A stretch of 64,000 nt of DNA from Pseudarthrobacter sp. MM222 (GTDB taxonomy: Bacteria > Actinomycetota > Actinomycetes > Actinomycetales > Micrococcaceae): assembly GCF_947090775.1 (NCBI RefSeq), contig NZ_OX352321.1, positions 744,001 to 808,000 on the forward strand, in the 5' to 3' direction. Of the stretch, positions 20,150 through 29,566 are shown one piece after another (positions within the stretch are counted from its first letter, which is position 1; the number at the start of each line of letters is the position of its first letter). Under the pieces are notes generated by a model. That model was not told where the DNA came from. It made no database searches and worked only from the letters and a program-made list of their open reading frames with translations. The translations under genes and the position numbers were made by a program.

Positions 20150-20353
20150 GTGTCTTCACGCCACAATGCTGCGCGTCACCGCGCTGGCGCGGCTCTTTCG
20201 AGCCCGCTGAAATCCAGGACCCTGGTTGCCCTTGCCGGCGCCCGGAATGGATTTCACTTCGCCGACTCGAGCTCTGCTGAGTCCGGCCCGCAGGCCACGC
20301 ACCTGCACGCAGTCTCCGCTTTTGGCGCGTCTTCGCAGTACACCCTTCGCTAA
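20150..20353 (+). CDS. Small ORF directly behind riboswitch 2 (unknown)
   Basis: 67 codons starting GTG with GGGAGAGG ten bases upstream, placed where the riboswitch-controlled gene is expected. The first residues MSSRHNAARHRA resemble the start of the next gene (MTTRANSARHRA), so it may be a truncated paralogue or a small protein in its own right. No domain, signal peptide or membrane segment is clear; it is Ala/Ser-rich. It could instead be untranslated leader. About 100 bases without features separate it from the NlpC/P60 gene. Confidence 0.4.
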   Translation: MSSRHNAARHRAGAALSSPLKSRTLVALAGARNGFHFADSSSAESGPQATHLHAVSAFGASSQYTLR

Positions 20354-20453
20354 GTAACCCATTTCGGGGCGATCCGGCGTACCCCCAAGATGCCGGAGCG
20401 TCCTTACTCCGCGCCTAAAAGCGCGGTCCAAGGATCACGAAAGAGAGAACTTA

Positions 20454-21206
20454 ATGACTACTCGTGCAAACTCTGCACGGCACCGCGCCGAGGTCACCAA
20501 GACCAACTCGCTTGCTGTCATTGCCAAGGCTGTCGGCGACAACGCTGGCACGATGGGCCGCCAGGCTGCGGTCGTCGCGGCCGCTTCAGGCCTCGTACTG
20601 ACCAGCGGTATCGCAGCCAACGCTGCCGAGACCAACGTTCAGCGCGAATCCACCTCCGCATCGGCCTTCGAAGTCCAGTCCGGCACCCCGGCAACGATTT
20701 CGGCCGCCTCCACCATTGCGATCTCCTACGAGAAGCCGGCCGTTTCCACCTCACCGGCTCCGGTCGTCGAGGCTGCGAAGCCGGTCCTCAAGGTTCAGGA
20801 CTCAAAGGCCGGCAACACCGGCACCGAGGCTGCCGCCGGCGCCTCGGCCACCACGCAGGGACTCTCCGTCGCCAGCGGCAGCGGCGCAGCGATCGCTGCC
20901 GCCGCCTACGCCCAGATCGGTGTGTCGCAGGACTGCACCCGTCTGGCCTCAAACGCCCTGGCCGCCGCAGGCATCAACTTCCACGGCTGGCCGGCCGGCT
21001 ATCTGTCCCTCGGCCGCACCGTGAGCGCCGCTGAGGCTCGCCCGGGCGACCTCGCGTACTACAAGAACGGTGGCGTCGGCATGGCCCACATCGCCGTTTA
21101 CGTCGGCAACGGCATGGCTGTCCACGGCGGCTGGAACGGCGGAACCACCGCACTGTACAGCGCCAACGTCGGTTCCGGCCCGGTCTTCATCCGCGTCGGC
21201 GGCTAA
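20454..21206 (+). CDS. Secreted NlpC/P60 peptidoglycan hydrolase
   Basis: 250 residues. Basic N-terminus, hydrophobic export segment with AxA-type site (about 36-57; SGIAANAAE), an Ala/Ser/Thr/Pro linker (about 58-140) and an NlpC/P60 domain (about 143-250). Catalytic residues are C161 (VSQDCTRL), H212 (GMAHIAVYVG) and probably H224 (AVHGGW). The usual DCSG is DCTR here. ATG with AGAGAG upstream. It is the last gene behind riboswitch 2, so its expression should follow c-di-AMP. Confidence 0.87.
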   Translation: MTTRANSARHRAEVTKTNSLAVIAKAVGDNAGTMGRQAAVVAAASGLVLTSGIAANAAETNVQRESTSASAFEVQSGTPATISAASTIAISYEKPAVSTSPAPVVEAAKPVLKVQDSKAGNTGTEAAAGASATTQGLSVASGSGAAIAAAAYAQIGVSQDCTRLASNALAAAGINFHGWPAGYLSLGRTVSAAEARPGDLAYYKNGGVGMAHIAVYVGNGMAVHGGWNGGTTALYSANVGSGPVFIRVGG

Positions 21207-21251
21207 ATCGCCATTGGCTGAAATCGGCCACCACCGGTCTCCAGCACTCAG

Positions 21252-21287
21252 AGAGGACCTCCGCCTAGTGGCGGGGGTCCTCTTTGC
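21252..21287 (+). terminator. Terminator after NlpC/P60 gene
   Basis: AGAGGACC at 21252 pairs with GGTCCTCT at 21276, with inner CCGCC/GGCGG pairs, followed by TTGCTGTT. Confidence 0.75.
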
Positions 21288-21453
21288 TGTTGCGGCCGCC
21301 GCCGCCCAGCAGACACGCACGGCGTCGCGGGACAAAAATTCGGTGATCCGGCCCTTGGGTGTTTACTCTTGTGGTGTCGATCCATAGCCCGACCATGCAG
21401 AGGGCAGCCGGCCCTCGTGCCCCTGGCGGGTGCGGCCGTGAAGAGGTATGCGG

Positions 21454-21954
21454 ATGCGCACTCTCGTTCTGAATGCTGGATATGAACCGCTCGCGGTAGT
21501 CACCTTCCGCCGGGCGCTCGTCCTTGTGCTTACCGGAAAGGCCAGTGTGGTGGCCGAAGGCGACGACCCGGTCGTCGGGCCACAAGACATATTGGGCCGG
21601 CCGTCGGTGATTCTGCTTCACCGCTACATCCGGCCCCGGTATAACACCATCACGGCGGTCAGCCGGCGGGGTGTGCTTCGCCGGGACGGGCAGCGCTGCG
21701 CGTACTGCGGCAAGGCAGCCCACACCATCGACCATGTCCAGCCCAAGTCCAGGGGCGGCGCCGATTCTTGGGAGAACCTGGTGGCCGCCTGCCTGCGGTG
21801 CAACAACGCCAAGGGCGACCACACGCCCGCCGAGATGGGATGGAAGCTTGGCTTCACGCCGGGACCGCCTAAAGGCACCGTCTGGCAGATCAAGGAACTG
21901 GAGAAGCCGGCGCCGGACTGGGATCCGTTCCTGCTGCCGGAGTCCGCAGCCTGA
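21454..21954 (+). CDS. HNH endonuclease-domain protein
   Basis: 166 residues. HNH domain with a Cys2-Cys2 zinc site (CAYCG and CLRC) and the catalytic pattern HTIDHVQPKSRGG...ENLVAAC...CNNAKGDHT. The N-terminal part MRTLVLNAGYEPLAVVTFRRA is typical of a widespread actinobacterial family encoded singly. Of two in-frame ATGs I chose 21454 because AGAGG then sits seven bases upstream. The biological target is unknown. Confidence 0.88.
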   Translation: MRTLVLNAGYEPLAVVTFRRALVLVLTGKASVVAEGDDPVVGPQDILGRPSVILLHRYIRPRYNTITAVSRRGVLRRDGQRCAYCGKAAHTIDHVQPKSRGGADSWENLVAACLRCNNAKGDHTPAEMGWKLGFTPGPPKGTVWQIKELEKPAPDWDPFLLPESAA

Positions 21955-22027
21955 GGAGACCGCCAATTTCCGGGACGACCCTGCGGCACTGGACCGGACC
22001 GGTCCAGTGCCGCGCTAGGCTGGGCCG

Positions 22028-22723
22028 GTGGAATTCGATGCTGTCATCCTGGCCGGCGGGCGGTCCTCGCGTTTGGGCGGCTCGCCCAAGTCCCGTTTGG
22101 TGTCCGGCGGACGGACCCTCCTTGACCACTCACTGCTGGCCGCGCATGGGGCCGGCACGATCGTCGTCGTCGGACCGGACCCCGGCCCCCTCCCGGCGGG
22201 CGTGCTGACGTGCCGGGAAGAACCGCCCTTCGCGGGCCCGGCCGCAGCCATCGCCGCCGGACTCGCCGCCCTGGCGGACCACCATATGGCGGCTGGCGCG
22301 GAGCTGCCGGTGCCGGCGTTGACGCTCGTGCTGGCCTGCGACATGCCCCGGGTCATGGCCGCGGTCAGCGCCATGCGCGAGGCGCTGGCGGCTGGGCTGG
22401 AGGGCGACGGCGTTCTGGCCGTCTCAGCGGACGGGCGCCGGCAGCCCCTCGCCGGTTTCTATGGCACAGCCGCGCTACAACGCTCTGTTGCGGAAGCTGC
22501 GCGGCGGGGCGCGCTGGCGAACGCCTCCGTGTTCGCCCTTCTTGCTAGTCTTGACGTGCGGGGACTTCGCGTTCCCCCCGGTTCCACGGATGACGTGGAC
22601 ACTTGGGACGATGCCGCCGCGCTGGGAGTGTCCGGCCGCGCTCCGGGCCAGGAACCGGACGAAGGGCCCGCAGCTCCGCGACTGAACCCGACTTTGGAGG
22701 AAAACGGTGAAGAGCCAGGATGA
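22028..22723 (+). CDS. mobA: MobA-like molybdenum cofactor nucleotidyltransferase
   Basis: 231 residues, NTP-transferase fold. It has the nucleotide-binding LAGGRSSRLGGSPK at the N-terminus and the metal-binding LACDMPR. It would attach GMP (or CMP) to molybdopterin. It overlaps the DUF6457 gene by 17 bases and is followed by moeA and fdhD, so a role in the Mo-cofactor for formate dehydrogenase fits. GTG start. Confidence 0.87.
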   Translation: MEFDAVILAGGRSSRLGGSPKSRLVSGGRTLLDHSLLAAHGAGTIVVVGPDPGPLPAGVLTCREEPPFAGPAAAIAAGLAALADHHMAAGAELPVPALTLVLACDMPRVMAAVSAMREALAAGLEGDGVLAVSADGRRQPLAGFYGTAALQRSVAEAARRGALANASVFALLASLDVRGLRVPPGSTDDVDTWDDAAALGVSGRAPGQEPDEGPAAPRLNPTLEENGEEPG

Positions 22724-22994
22724 AACGCTGGAAGACTGGTGCCGCGCCCTGCTCCAGGCCCTCGAACTGGAGGACGTTGAAATCGACGTCAACGAGGTCC
22801 TGGCCCTAGCCGGAGTGGCCGCACACTCCGTAGTCCGCCCCGCGGCCCCGCTGACCACTTTCATCGCCGGCTTCGCCGCCGGCCTGGCCTCGGGATCCGG
22901 GCAGGCTCCGGATGCCGTCTCGATGCAGGCCGCAATCGGCGTTGCCCGGAAACTGGCCCAGGACTACGCGTCCACCGAAGCCTCCGGGGCATGA
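22707..22994 (+). CDS. DUF6457 protein (Mo-cofactor associated)
   Basis: 95 residues, helical, starting MKSQDETLEDWCRALLQALEL. The family is found between mobA and moeA in actinobacteria and is sometimes annotated as a molybdopterin-guanine dinucleotide biosynthesis protein. It overlaps both neighbours (17 and 4 bases), so it is translationally coupled. The biochemical role is unknown. Confidence 0.8.
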   Translation: MKSQDETLEDWCRALLQALELEDVEIDVNEVLALAGVAAHSVVRPAAPLTTFIAGFAAGLASGSGQAPDAVSMQAAIGVARKLAQDYASTEASGA

Positions 22995-24448
22995 CGCCTG
23001 AGCCCCCTGCCGACGGTGCGGCCGCCGCCGGAGAGCACTCCGCGCCCGGTGGCAACCAAGCGGCAGCAGGGGAGGAAGAGGGCGCCAGCGGGTCGCGGGA
23101 GCCGCACCCCCACCTGGCCCACACCTGGCAGGAGGCCCGGCAGCTGGCCTTCGATTGCGCCGCACCCATTCCCGCTGCGCCGGTGCCGCTCAGGAACGCC
23201 CTGCGGCGGATCCTCGCTGCCGACGTCGAAGCGCTCCAGGACATCCCGCACTACGCGTCGTCGGCAATGGACGGCTGGGCCGTCAACGGCAGCGGACCGT
23301 GGATCCTGGCCGAACCCGGCCAGCGGCTGGCACCGCACCAGGCGAGCCCGATCGTCACCGGAGGCCTGATCCCGCCCGGGGCCAAGGCCGTGCTCCGCAG
23401 CGAGAGCGGCCTCATCTCGCCGGATGAGGACGGCCTGCCGGCGCTGAAGACCAGCGGTGCCGCCAAACCCGGCGAACCGCGGAACGGCGAGCACATCCGC
23501 AAAGCCGGCGAGGAGGCTTCCGCCGGCGAGCTGCTGGTCAAGGCCGGCACCGCGCTCAACCCGGCCCATCTGGCCTTGGCGGCCCTGGCCGGCCACGACA
23601 CGTTGTCCGTCCTGGGCAAGGCCGTAGTGCGGCTCGTGCTTACCGGCTCCGAGGTTGTTCCGGCAGGAATCCCGCAACCGGGAGAGGTCCGTGACACCTT
23701 CGGGCCGCAGCTCGCCGGTGTGGTTGAGATGCTCGGCGGGATCTGCAGCGGCGAGGTCAAGATCGGCGACAGCTACGACGAATGGCTCTCCGCCCTCGAG
23801 GACCAGGAGCCGGCTGTTCCGGACGCCCTGTCCGCAGAGGACGCCGGAGTCGAGAACCTGCCGGCCGACGTCGTCATCACCACCGGCGGCACCGGCCGCT
23901 CCGGCACCGACCACCTGCGGCGCGCCGTGGCCGAACTCGGCGGGCGGCTGCTGATCGACGGCATCGCGATGCGGCCGGGCCACCCCGCCGTGCTGGCCGA
24001 ACTGCCCGACGGCCGCTTCATCATCGGCCTGCCCGGTAATCCGCTGGCGGCGATGATGGCGCTGTCGACCCTGGCGGGACCGCTTCTGGCCGCCCTAGGT
24101 CACGGGACAATGCCACCCGTGGTGGAGGTTCCGTGCGGTTCGACCATCGAGCCTGACCCGGGCCGGACCAGGTTGATGCCCTTTCGGCTCCTCTACGGGA
24201 TGGCATCGCCGGCCCAACACACCGGACCGGGCATGATGCGGGGGCTGGCAGCAGCCGACGGCGTGCTGGTCGTACCGCCACATGGCGTCCAGCTGGGGGA
24301 GCTGGTCCCCGCCTTCGCCCTGCCGTGGGGCCCGCCGATCCCGGAACCGGGCGCCACCGCGGCGCAGGCCAAGACAACGCCGAAGCGCACCGTCCGGAAG
24401 CCGGCCGGTACCGGCGGCCCCGTTGACTGGAGCGCCCTGTTTGACTGA
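22991..24448 (+). CDS. moeA: Molybdopterin molybdotransferase MoeA
   Basis: 485 residues. It inserts molybdate into adenylated molybdopterin. A disordered start (about 1-35) is followed by MoeA domains with SSAMDGWAV, the MoCF-biosynthesis domain (VVRLVLTGSEVVPAG, VVITTGGTGRSGTDHL) and FIIGLPGNPLAAMMAL. A basic tail of about 40 residues (AKTTPKRTVRKPAG) is unusual. GTG/ATG choice is fixed by the four-base overlap with DUF6457. Confidence 0.92.
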   Translation: MTPEPPADGAAAAGEHSAPGGNQAAAGEEEGASGSREPHPHLAHTWQEARQLAFDCAAPIPAAPVPLRNALRRILAADVEALQDIPHYASSAMDGWAVNGSGPWILAEPGQRLAPHQASPIVTGGLIPPGAKAVLRSESGLISPDEDGLPALKTSGAAKPGEPRNGEHIRKAGEEASAGELLVKAGTALNPAHLALAALAGHDTLSVLGKAVVRLVLTGSEVVPAGIPQPGEVRDTFGPQLAGVVEMLGGICSGEVKIGDSYDEWLSALEDQEPAVPDALSAEDAGVENLPADVVITTGGTGRSGTDHLRRAVAELGGRLLIDGIAMRPGHPAVLAELPDGRFIIGLPGNPLAAMMALSTLAGPLLAALGHGTMPPVVEVPCGSTIEPDPGRTRLMPFRLLYGMASPAQHTGPGMMRGLAAADGVLVVPPHGVQLGELVPAFALPWGPPIPEPGATAAQAKTTPKRTVRKPAGTGGPVDWSALFD

Positions 24449-24538
24449 CGTCCGGCGCATGGAACCGGCCTGTAGGCCTGCGCTGGCCACCCCGGCGGGC
24501 GCAAGGGAAAATGATTGCATGTTGCAAAGGAGTTTCTG

Positions 24539-25408
24539 ATGGGTCGCGTGACGCAGCGCCGCAAGGTGCACAGGTTTGTTCTGGACGGCTCACCGCAGGC
24601 ACTTGAGTTCCCGGTCCGGCACCGCGAGGACGTTCTCGCCGTGGAGGAACCTCTGGAGATCCGGCTCGGCCAGCTCTCCTACTCCGTCACCATGCGGACG
24701 CCCGGAAACGACTTCGACCTGGTTGCGGGCTTCCTGGTCTCCGAGGGGGTGATCTGGAGCCCCGACCAGCTTGTCTCCCTCCGGTTCTGCGCCGGGGAGG
24801 ATGAAAACGGCATCCAGACCTTCAACGTCGTGGAGGCGCAGCTGCGGCCCGACGTGGCGCGGCCTGACACCGGACGGAACGTCTACACCTCCAGTTCCTG
24901 CGGCATCTGCGGCACGGATTCCATCGAGGCCGTGCACAAGTCCTCGCACTTCAGCCCCGCGGCTGACCCGCTCACCGTCCCGGTGGGGGTCCTCGCGTCC
25001 CTGCCCGACGCGCTCCGTAAAGCCCAGGCCGTGTTCGACGTCACCGGCGGCGTCCACGCCGCCGGGCTGTTCCGGATTGCCGATGACGGCTCCGCGGAGC
25101 TGCTGTGCCTGCGCGAGGACGTGGGCCGGCACAACGCCGTAGACAAGGTCGTCGGCTGGGCGCTCCGGGAGGGGCTGCTGCCCCTCAGCGGAACCGTCCT
25201 CCAGGTCTCCGGCAGGGCCTCCTTTGAACTCGTCCAGAAGGCGTCGCTGGCCGGCATCCCCGTCCTCGCGGCCGTCAGCGCACCCTCCAGCCTCGCCGTC
25301 GAACTTGCCGAGGCCAGCGGAATGACGCTCGCCGGGTTCAGCCGCGGCACCACCCTGAATGTGTACGCCGGCCGCGACCGGATCTCCCTGCCGGCGCCCG
25401 TGGCTTAG
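24539..25408 (+). CDS. fdhD: Formate dehydrogenase accessory sulfurtransferase FdhD
   Basis: 289 residues. FdhD moves sulfur from IscS to the Mo-cofactor of formate dehydrogenase. It has the catalytic CxxC (SSCGICG, C121 and C124), the TPGNDFDLVAGFL segment and GRHNAVDKVVG. ATG 24539 has a perfect AAAGGAG. It completes the Mo-cofactor run; the formate dehydrogenase itself is not in this window. Confidence 0.95.
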   Translation: MGRVTQRRKVHRFVLDGSPQALEFPVRHREDVLAVEEPLEIRLGQLSYSVTMRTPGNDFDLVAGFLVSEGVIWSPDQLVSLRFCAGEDENGIQTFNVVEAQLRPDVARPDTGRNVYTSSSCGICGTDSIEAVHKSSHFSPAADPLTVPVGVLASLPDALRKAQAVFDVTGGVHAAGLFRIADDGSAELLCLREDVGRHNAVDKVVGWALREGLLPLSGTVLQVSGRASFELVQKASLAGIPVLAAVSAPSSLAVELAEASGMTLAGFSRGTTLNVYAGRDRISLPAPVA

Positions 25409-25454
25409 GACCGCCTTGGCTGAATGCCCGCGCGCGAAGTAAGTTTTAGCCATC

Positions 25455-25470
25455 GATTGGATTCAATCGG
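25455..25470. promoter_or_regulatory. Palindrome before alpha-mannosidase gene
   Basis: CGATTG-GATT-CAATCG, six-base arms, 33 bases upstream of the GH38 start and next to a TATATT-like -10 (25474). Candidate operator for a sugar regulator not in the window. Confidence 0.35.
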
Positions 25471-25502
25471 GCTATATTCATTCCGGCGCTAAGAGGAACA
25501 CA

Positions 25503-28500
25503 TTGCACGACGACCGCCGTCTCACGGAAGTCCGGCTGGACCGCTTTCTGCGCGAACGCATAGTCCCCGCGGTTTACCCACGCAGTATTCCGCTCGCGTT
25601 GAGCAGCTGGGAGGTCCCCGATGAACCTGTCCCGGTTCTGGAGGCCCTCCGGCAGGACTTCGCCCCGCAGGAACACGGCGCGGCCTGGGGCCGGCCCTGG
25701 AGCACCACCTGGCTGCGGCTGCAGGGCGAAGTGCCGGTCTCGTGGGGAACCCAACCGGACACCGCAGTCGAAATCGTCGTGGACCTGGGGTTCAGCGCCG
25801 ACCTTCCGGGATTCCAGTGCGAAGGCATCGCCTGGCGGCCCGACGGGACCATCATCAAGGCGATCTCCCCGCGGAACCAGTACATCCCGCTGAAGCTCCT
25901 CGGCAGCGGAATGTCCGTTGACTTCTACGTCGAGGCCGCGGCGAACCCGGACCTATCGCAGGGCTGGACCTTCGCGGCCACCCCCTACGGTGACAAGGCG
26001 ACGTCGGGCAACGAGCCGAAATACCGGCTGGGTCAGATCTTCATTGCCGAACTCAACCAGACAGTCTGGGAGCTGCAGCAGGACATCTGGACCCTCGGCG
26101 GGCTCATGCACGAACTGCCGATGGAACTGCCGCGCCGGCACGAAATCCTGCGGGCGCTGGAGCGCATGCTGGACCTGATGGATCCCGACGACGTCCCGGG
26201 AACCGCCGCGGCCGGACGCGCCGCGCTGGCCGACGTCCTGGCCCAGCCGGCCTACGCCTCGGCGCACCGGCTGCTCGCCACCGGACATGCGCACATCGAC
26301 TCCGCCTGGCTGTGGCCGGTGCGGGAGACCATCCGCAAATGCGCCCGGACGTTCTCCAACGTGGTCGCGCTCATGGACGAGGATCCCGAGTTCGTATTTT
26401 CCTGCTCCTCGGCCCAGCAGCTGGCCTGGATCAAGGAATACTACCCGGAGCTGTTGGGGCGCATCCGGGAGAAGGTCAAGTCCGGCCAGTTCGTTCCCGT
26501 GGGCGGTATGTGGGTTGAGTCCGACACCAACATGCCAGGCGGGGAGGCCATGGCCCGCCAATTCCTGGAAGGCAAGAGCTTCTTCCGGGACGAGTTCGGC
26601 GTGGAATGCGAGGAAGCGTGGCTTCCCGACTCCTTCGGCTACTCCGGAGCCCTCCCGCAGATCGTCAAGGCCGCCGGCAGCAAATGGTTCCTGACCCAGA
26701 AGATCTCCTGGAACCAGGTCAACCGGATGCCCCACCACACCTTCAACTGGGAGGGAATCGACGGCACCCGGCTGTTCACCCACTTCCCGCCGGTGGACAG
26801 CTACAGCTCCGAGCTCAGTGGCCGCGAACTGGCCCACGCCGAACGGAACTACCGCGACCACGGCCGCGGCACCATGTCACTGGTCCCGTTCGGCTACGGC
26901 GACGGCGGCGGCGGACCCACGCGGGAGATGCTGGCGGCCGCGCGCCGCACGGCGGACCTGGAAGGATCCCCCAGGGTGCAGCTCGGCTCGGCGGCCAGCT
27001 TCTTCGCCCGGGCCCAGACCGAGTACGAGTCCCTCCCCGTCTGGGTCGGGGAAATGTACCTGGAACTTCACCGCGGAACCTACACGAGCCAGGCCAACAC
27101 CAAACTCGGCAACCGGCGCAGCGAACACCTGCTGCGCGAGGCGGAACTCTGGTGTGCTACCGCCGCGGTCCGCGGCGGCTACAACTACCCGGCGGCGGAG
27201 CTCAAACGCCTCTGGCGGCTGGTCCTGCTGCAGCAATTCCATGACATCCTTCCGGGCAGCGCCATTGCCTGGGTCCATCAGGACGCCGAACGCAACTACG
27301 CCGCCGTCGGAAAGCAGCTCGAGGCGATCATCGCCGGCGCGGCCACGGCACTGCTCGGCACGGGCGGACAGGACTTCCTGCTCAACGCGGCGCCGCACGA
27401 GCGGCACGGCGTGCCTGCCCTGGCGGCAGCCGAACCGGTCCGCGCGGAGCAGCCCGTAAATGTGACCGAAGTCGAGGGCGGCTACATCCTGGACAACGGC
27501 GTGATCCGGGCCGTGATCAACCCCGACGGGCTGCTGGCGTCCCTGATGGACTACGCCAGCGGGCGGGAGGCCATCGCGCCGGGGCAGTTCGGGAACCTCC
27601 TGGAACTCCACCGGGATACGCCCAACGAATGGGACGCCTGGGACATCGATGCCTTCTACCGCCGCAACGCCGTCGCACTTACCGCGGCCCGATCGGTGAC
27701 CCTGGAACGCGGTGGCTGGGACGCCGTTGTGGTGGTGGAGCGGGTGGCCGGGTCCTCCCCGGTGACGCAGCGGATTTCGCTGGGCGCTGGCGCCGATTCC
27801 CTGTCGATTACGACCGTGGTGGACTGGCAGGAACGGGAGAAGCTGCTTAAGCTCGGCTTTGCCCTTGACGTCCGGGCCGACCGGTCGGCCGCCGAGACCC
27901 AGTTCGGGCATGTATTCCGCGACACCCACCTGAACACCTCGTGGCAGGCGGCCAAGTTTGAGATTTGCGCGCACCGCTGGATCCACGTTGCCGAGCCCGG
28001 CTACGGCGTCGCGATTTCGAACGCCGCCACCTACGGCCACGACGTCACCCGGGATGTCCGGGCGGACGACGGCGGGACCACCACTACGGTGCGTCTGTCG
28101 CTGCTGCGGGCGCCGAAGTTCCCGGATCCCGGCGCGGACCGCGGCCGGCACGAACTGGCGGTGACGATCAGGCCCGGTGCCAGCATCGCCGACGCCGTCG
28201 AGGAGGGCTACCGCACTAACCTTGCACCAAGGATCGTCAAGGGTGGCCACGGCGTCGAACCGTTGTTCACGGTGTTCAACCAGGGCCTCGTCATCGAGGC
28301 GGTCAAGCTCGCAGAGGACGGTTCGGGCGACGTGATCGTGCGCCTGTACGAATCCCTGGGGGAGCGGTCCACCGGGCTCCTGACAGCCAATTTCGAGGTC
28401 ACGAGCGTCCACACGGTGGACCTGCTGGAGCGGCCGGTGGACGCCCCCGGCGTGACCGCGGGACGGGATTCAGCCGAGCTGGTGCTCCGGCCCTTCCAGC

Positions 28501-28526
28501 TGGTGACCTTGCGTTTTGTGCGCTGA
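25503..28526 (+). CDS. Alpha-mannosidase, glycoside hydrolase family 38
   Basis: 1007 residues, cytosolic (no signal peptide), usual for bacterial GH38. N-terminal jelly-roll-like domain (about 1-250), catalytic barrel with zinc ligands in HAHIDSAW (H262, H264/D266), nucleophile D376 in WLPDSFGYSGALPQI, then the helical middle domain (LHRGTYTSQANTK) and C-terminal beta domains. It would release mannose from imported mannosides or glycan pieces. TTG start with AGAGGA upstream. No transporter is adjacent. Confidence 0.94.
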   Translation: MHDDRRLTEVRLDRFLRERIVPAVYPRSIPLALSSWEVPDEPVPVLEALRQDFAPQEHGAAWGRPWSTTWLRLQGEVPVSWGTQPDTAVEIVVDLGFSADLPGFQCEGIAWRPDGTIIKAISPRNQYIPLKLLGSGMSVDFYVEAAANPDLSQGWTFAATPYGDKATSGNEPKYRLGQIFIAELNQTVWELQQDIWTLGGLMHELPMELPRRHEILRALERMLDLMDPDDVPGTAAAGRAALADVLAQPAYASAHRLLATGHAHIDSAWLWPVRETIRKCARTFSNVVALMDEDPEFVFSCSSAQQLAWIKEYYPELLGRIREKVKSGQFVPVGGMWVESDTNMPGGEAMARQFLEGKSFFRDEFGVECEEAWLPDSFGYSGALPQIVKAAGSKWFLTQKISWNQVNRMPHHTFNWEGIDGTRLFTHFPPVDSYSSELSGRELAHAERNYRDHGRGTMSLVPFGYGDGGGGPTREMLAAARRTADLEGSPRVQLGSAASFFARAQTEYESLPVWVGEMYLELHRGTYTSQANTKLGNRRSEHLLREAELWCATAAVRGGYNYPAAELKRLWRLVLLQQFHDILPGSAIAWVHQDAERNYAAVGKQLEAIIAGAATALLGTGGQDFLLNAAPHERHGVPALAAAEPVRAEQPVNVTEVEGGYILDNGVIRAVINPDGLLASLMDYASGREAIAPGQFGNLLELHRDTPNEWDAWDIDAFYRRNAVALTAARSVTLERGGWDAVVVVERVAGSSPVTQRISLGAGADSLSITTVVDWQEREKLLKLGFALDVRADRSAAETQFGHVFRDTHLNTSWQAAKFEICAHRWIHVAEPGYGVAISNAATYGHDVTRDVRADDGGTTTTVRLSLLRAPKFPDPGADRGRHELAVTIRPGASIADAVEEGYRTNLAPRIVKGGHGVEPLFTVFNQGLVIEAVKLAEDGSGDVIVRLYESLGERSTGLLTANFEVTSVHTVDLLERPVDAPGVTAGRDSAELVLRPFQLVTLRFVR

Positions 28527-28624
28527 GGGTTGCGGCTGAGCGGCCGTCCGGATGGCAAGTTTGCGTCCCGTCCGGGAGGCGGCCGGGCGGCCTTCCGCTC
28601 GCCAAAGGGGCCGTTAAACAGGCT

Positions 28625-28658
28625 GAGTGGGAGCGGTCCGATTGGACCGCTACCACTC
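28625..28658 (+). terminator. Terminator-like hairpin after GH38 gene
   Basis: GAGTGGGAGCGGTCC-GATT-GGACCGCTACCACTC, a 15-bp stem with one mismatch. The rest of the 250-base gap to the next gene shows nothing else clear. Confidence 0.6.
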
Positions 28659-28777
28659 ATCCCCCCAATGGCGCTCGGACGACTGGCTCCGCCCCGCACG
28701 GCTGACTTCCGTACACGAGGCGATCGTCGCTTTCACACATTCATGATTCTCTCACGGTCTAATGATTTTGTGAATGC

Positions 28778-29521
28778 CTATTCGGACTTCTTGCGAATTG
28801 TTGCGCCAGTGGTCCCGCGTGGCTGCGCAATCAGCCCGGCGAACCAGAACAGCGCGAGGCCCAGCACGTAGCCGAGGCCCGCCGAATAGTTGGCCAGATG
28901 TTGTCCGAGCGCCCATGCTGGCGGGGCGAAAGACGCCGGAACGCTGAGCACCACGGCGACGGCGCCGAGGAGGGTGGCGACTGCGCCGGCTCGAATCAGC
29001 GGCGGCAGCTGGCTTCGGATGGCGTCCAGCAGCGGGGGCATCAGGATGACCGAGACAAAGGCCGGATAAGTGCGGCCCGCTGCGGCGTAGAACGGCGCCA
29101 GCACGGCGTTCCGGCCGCCGCTGTCGCGGAGGTCCAGCAGGCCCGAAGAGGAGCCCTGCGTGTCCATCAGGATAAAGATCGCCGCAACGGCCAGGCAGCT
29201 GACCCCCAGGGCCCAGCGGCCCGGTCTGCCGGCCATGAGACGGTAGCCCCGCGTGGCTCCCAGTCCCTTGGTGATCCGGAGGCCTACCAGCAACACCGCG
29301 GCGAACACCAGGTACCGCAATATCAGGTGGGTGATGTTCCAGCCACCGAGGGCGCGGTCAATTGCTTCGTAGGGTCCGGAGACGGCGAGCAGGCTGCACA
29401 AGGTTGCCAGCAGCAGGATGCCGAAAACGGTTCTGTTTCGTCCCCGCACGGCGTCCGGAACCCGGAGCAGAAGAACTGCGCAGCACACAACGAAGGTGCC
29501 CCATTCAAGGACGGCCATCAT
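28778..29521 (-). CDS. Multi-pass membrane protein, paralogue B
   Basis: 247 residues with about seven predicted membrane helices. It aligns along its length with the gene upstream: MAVLEWGTFVV / MIALLQWVTLAV, GGWNITHLILRYLVFAA / GGTNVANLILRFIIFGA, MDTQGSSSGL / MDTHGSSAGL, AAAGRTYPAFV / GAAGRLYPAYV. The ATG-ATG at 29516-29521 follows GGAGGAG. No named family recognised. The pattern of a conserved Asn-rich loop between early helices recalls the MAB_1171c-type putative transporters found beside XRE and ImmA/IrrE genes, but only distantly. Confidence 0.7.
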   Translation of the reverse strand: MMAVLEWGTFVVCCAVLLLRVPDAVRGRNRTVFGILLLATLCSLLAVSGPYEAIDRALGGWNITHLILRYLVFAAVLLVGLRITKGLGATRGYRLMAGRPGRWALGVSCLAVAAIFILMDTQGSSSGLLDLRDSGGRNAVLAPFYAAAGRTYPAFVSVILMPPLLDAIRSQLPPLIRAGAVATLLGAVAVVLSVPASFAPPAWALGQHLANYSAGLGYVLGLALFWFAGLIAQPRGTTGATIRKKSE

Positions 29522-29566
29522 CCCCGGCTCCTCCACCTGGTTCGCCTGCTCAGCTCACGGTAGCTA

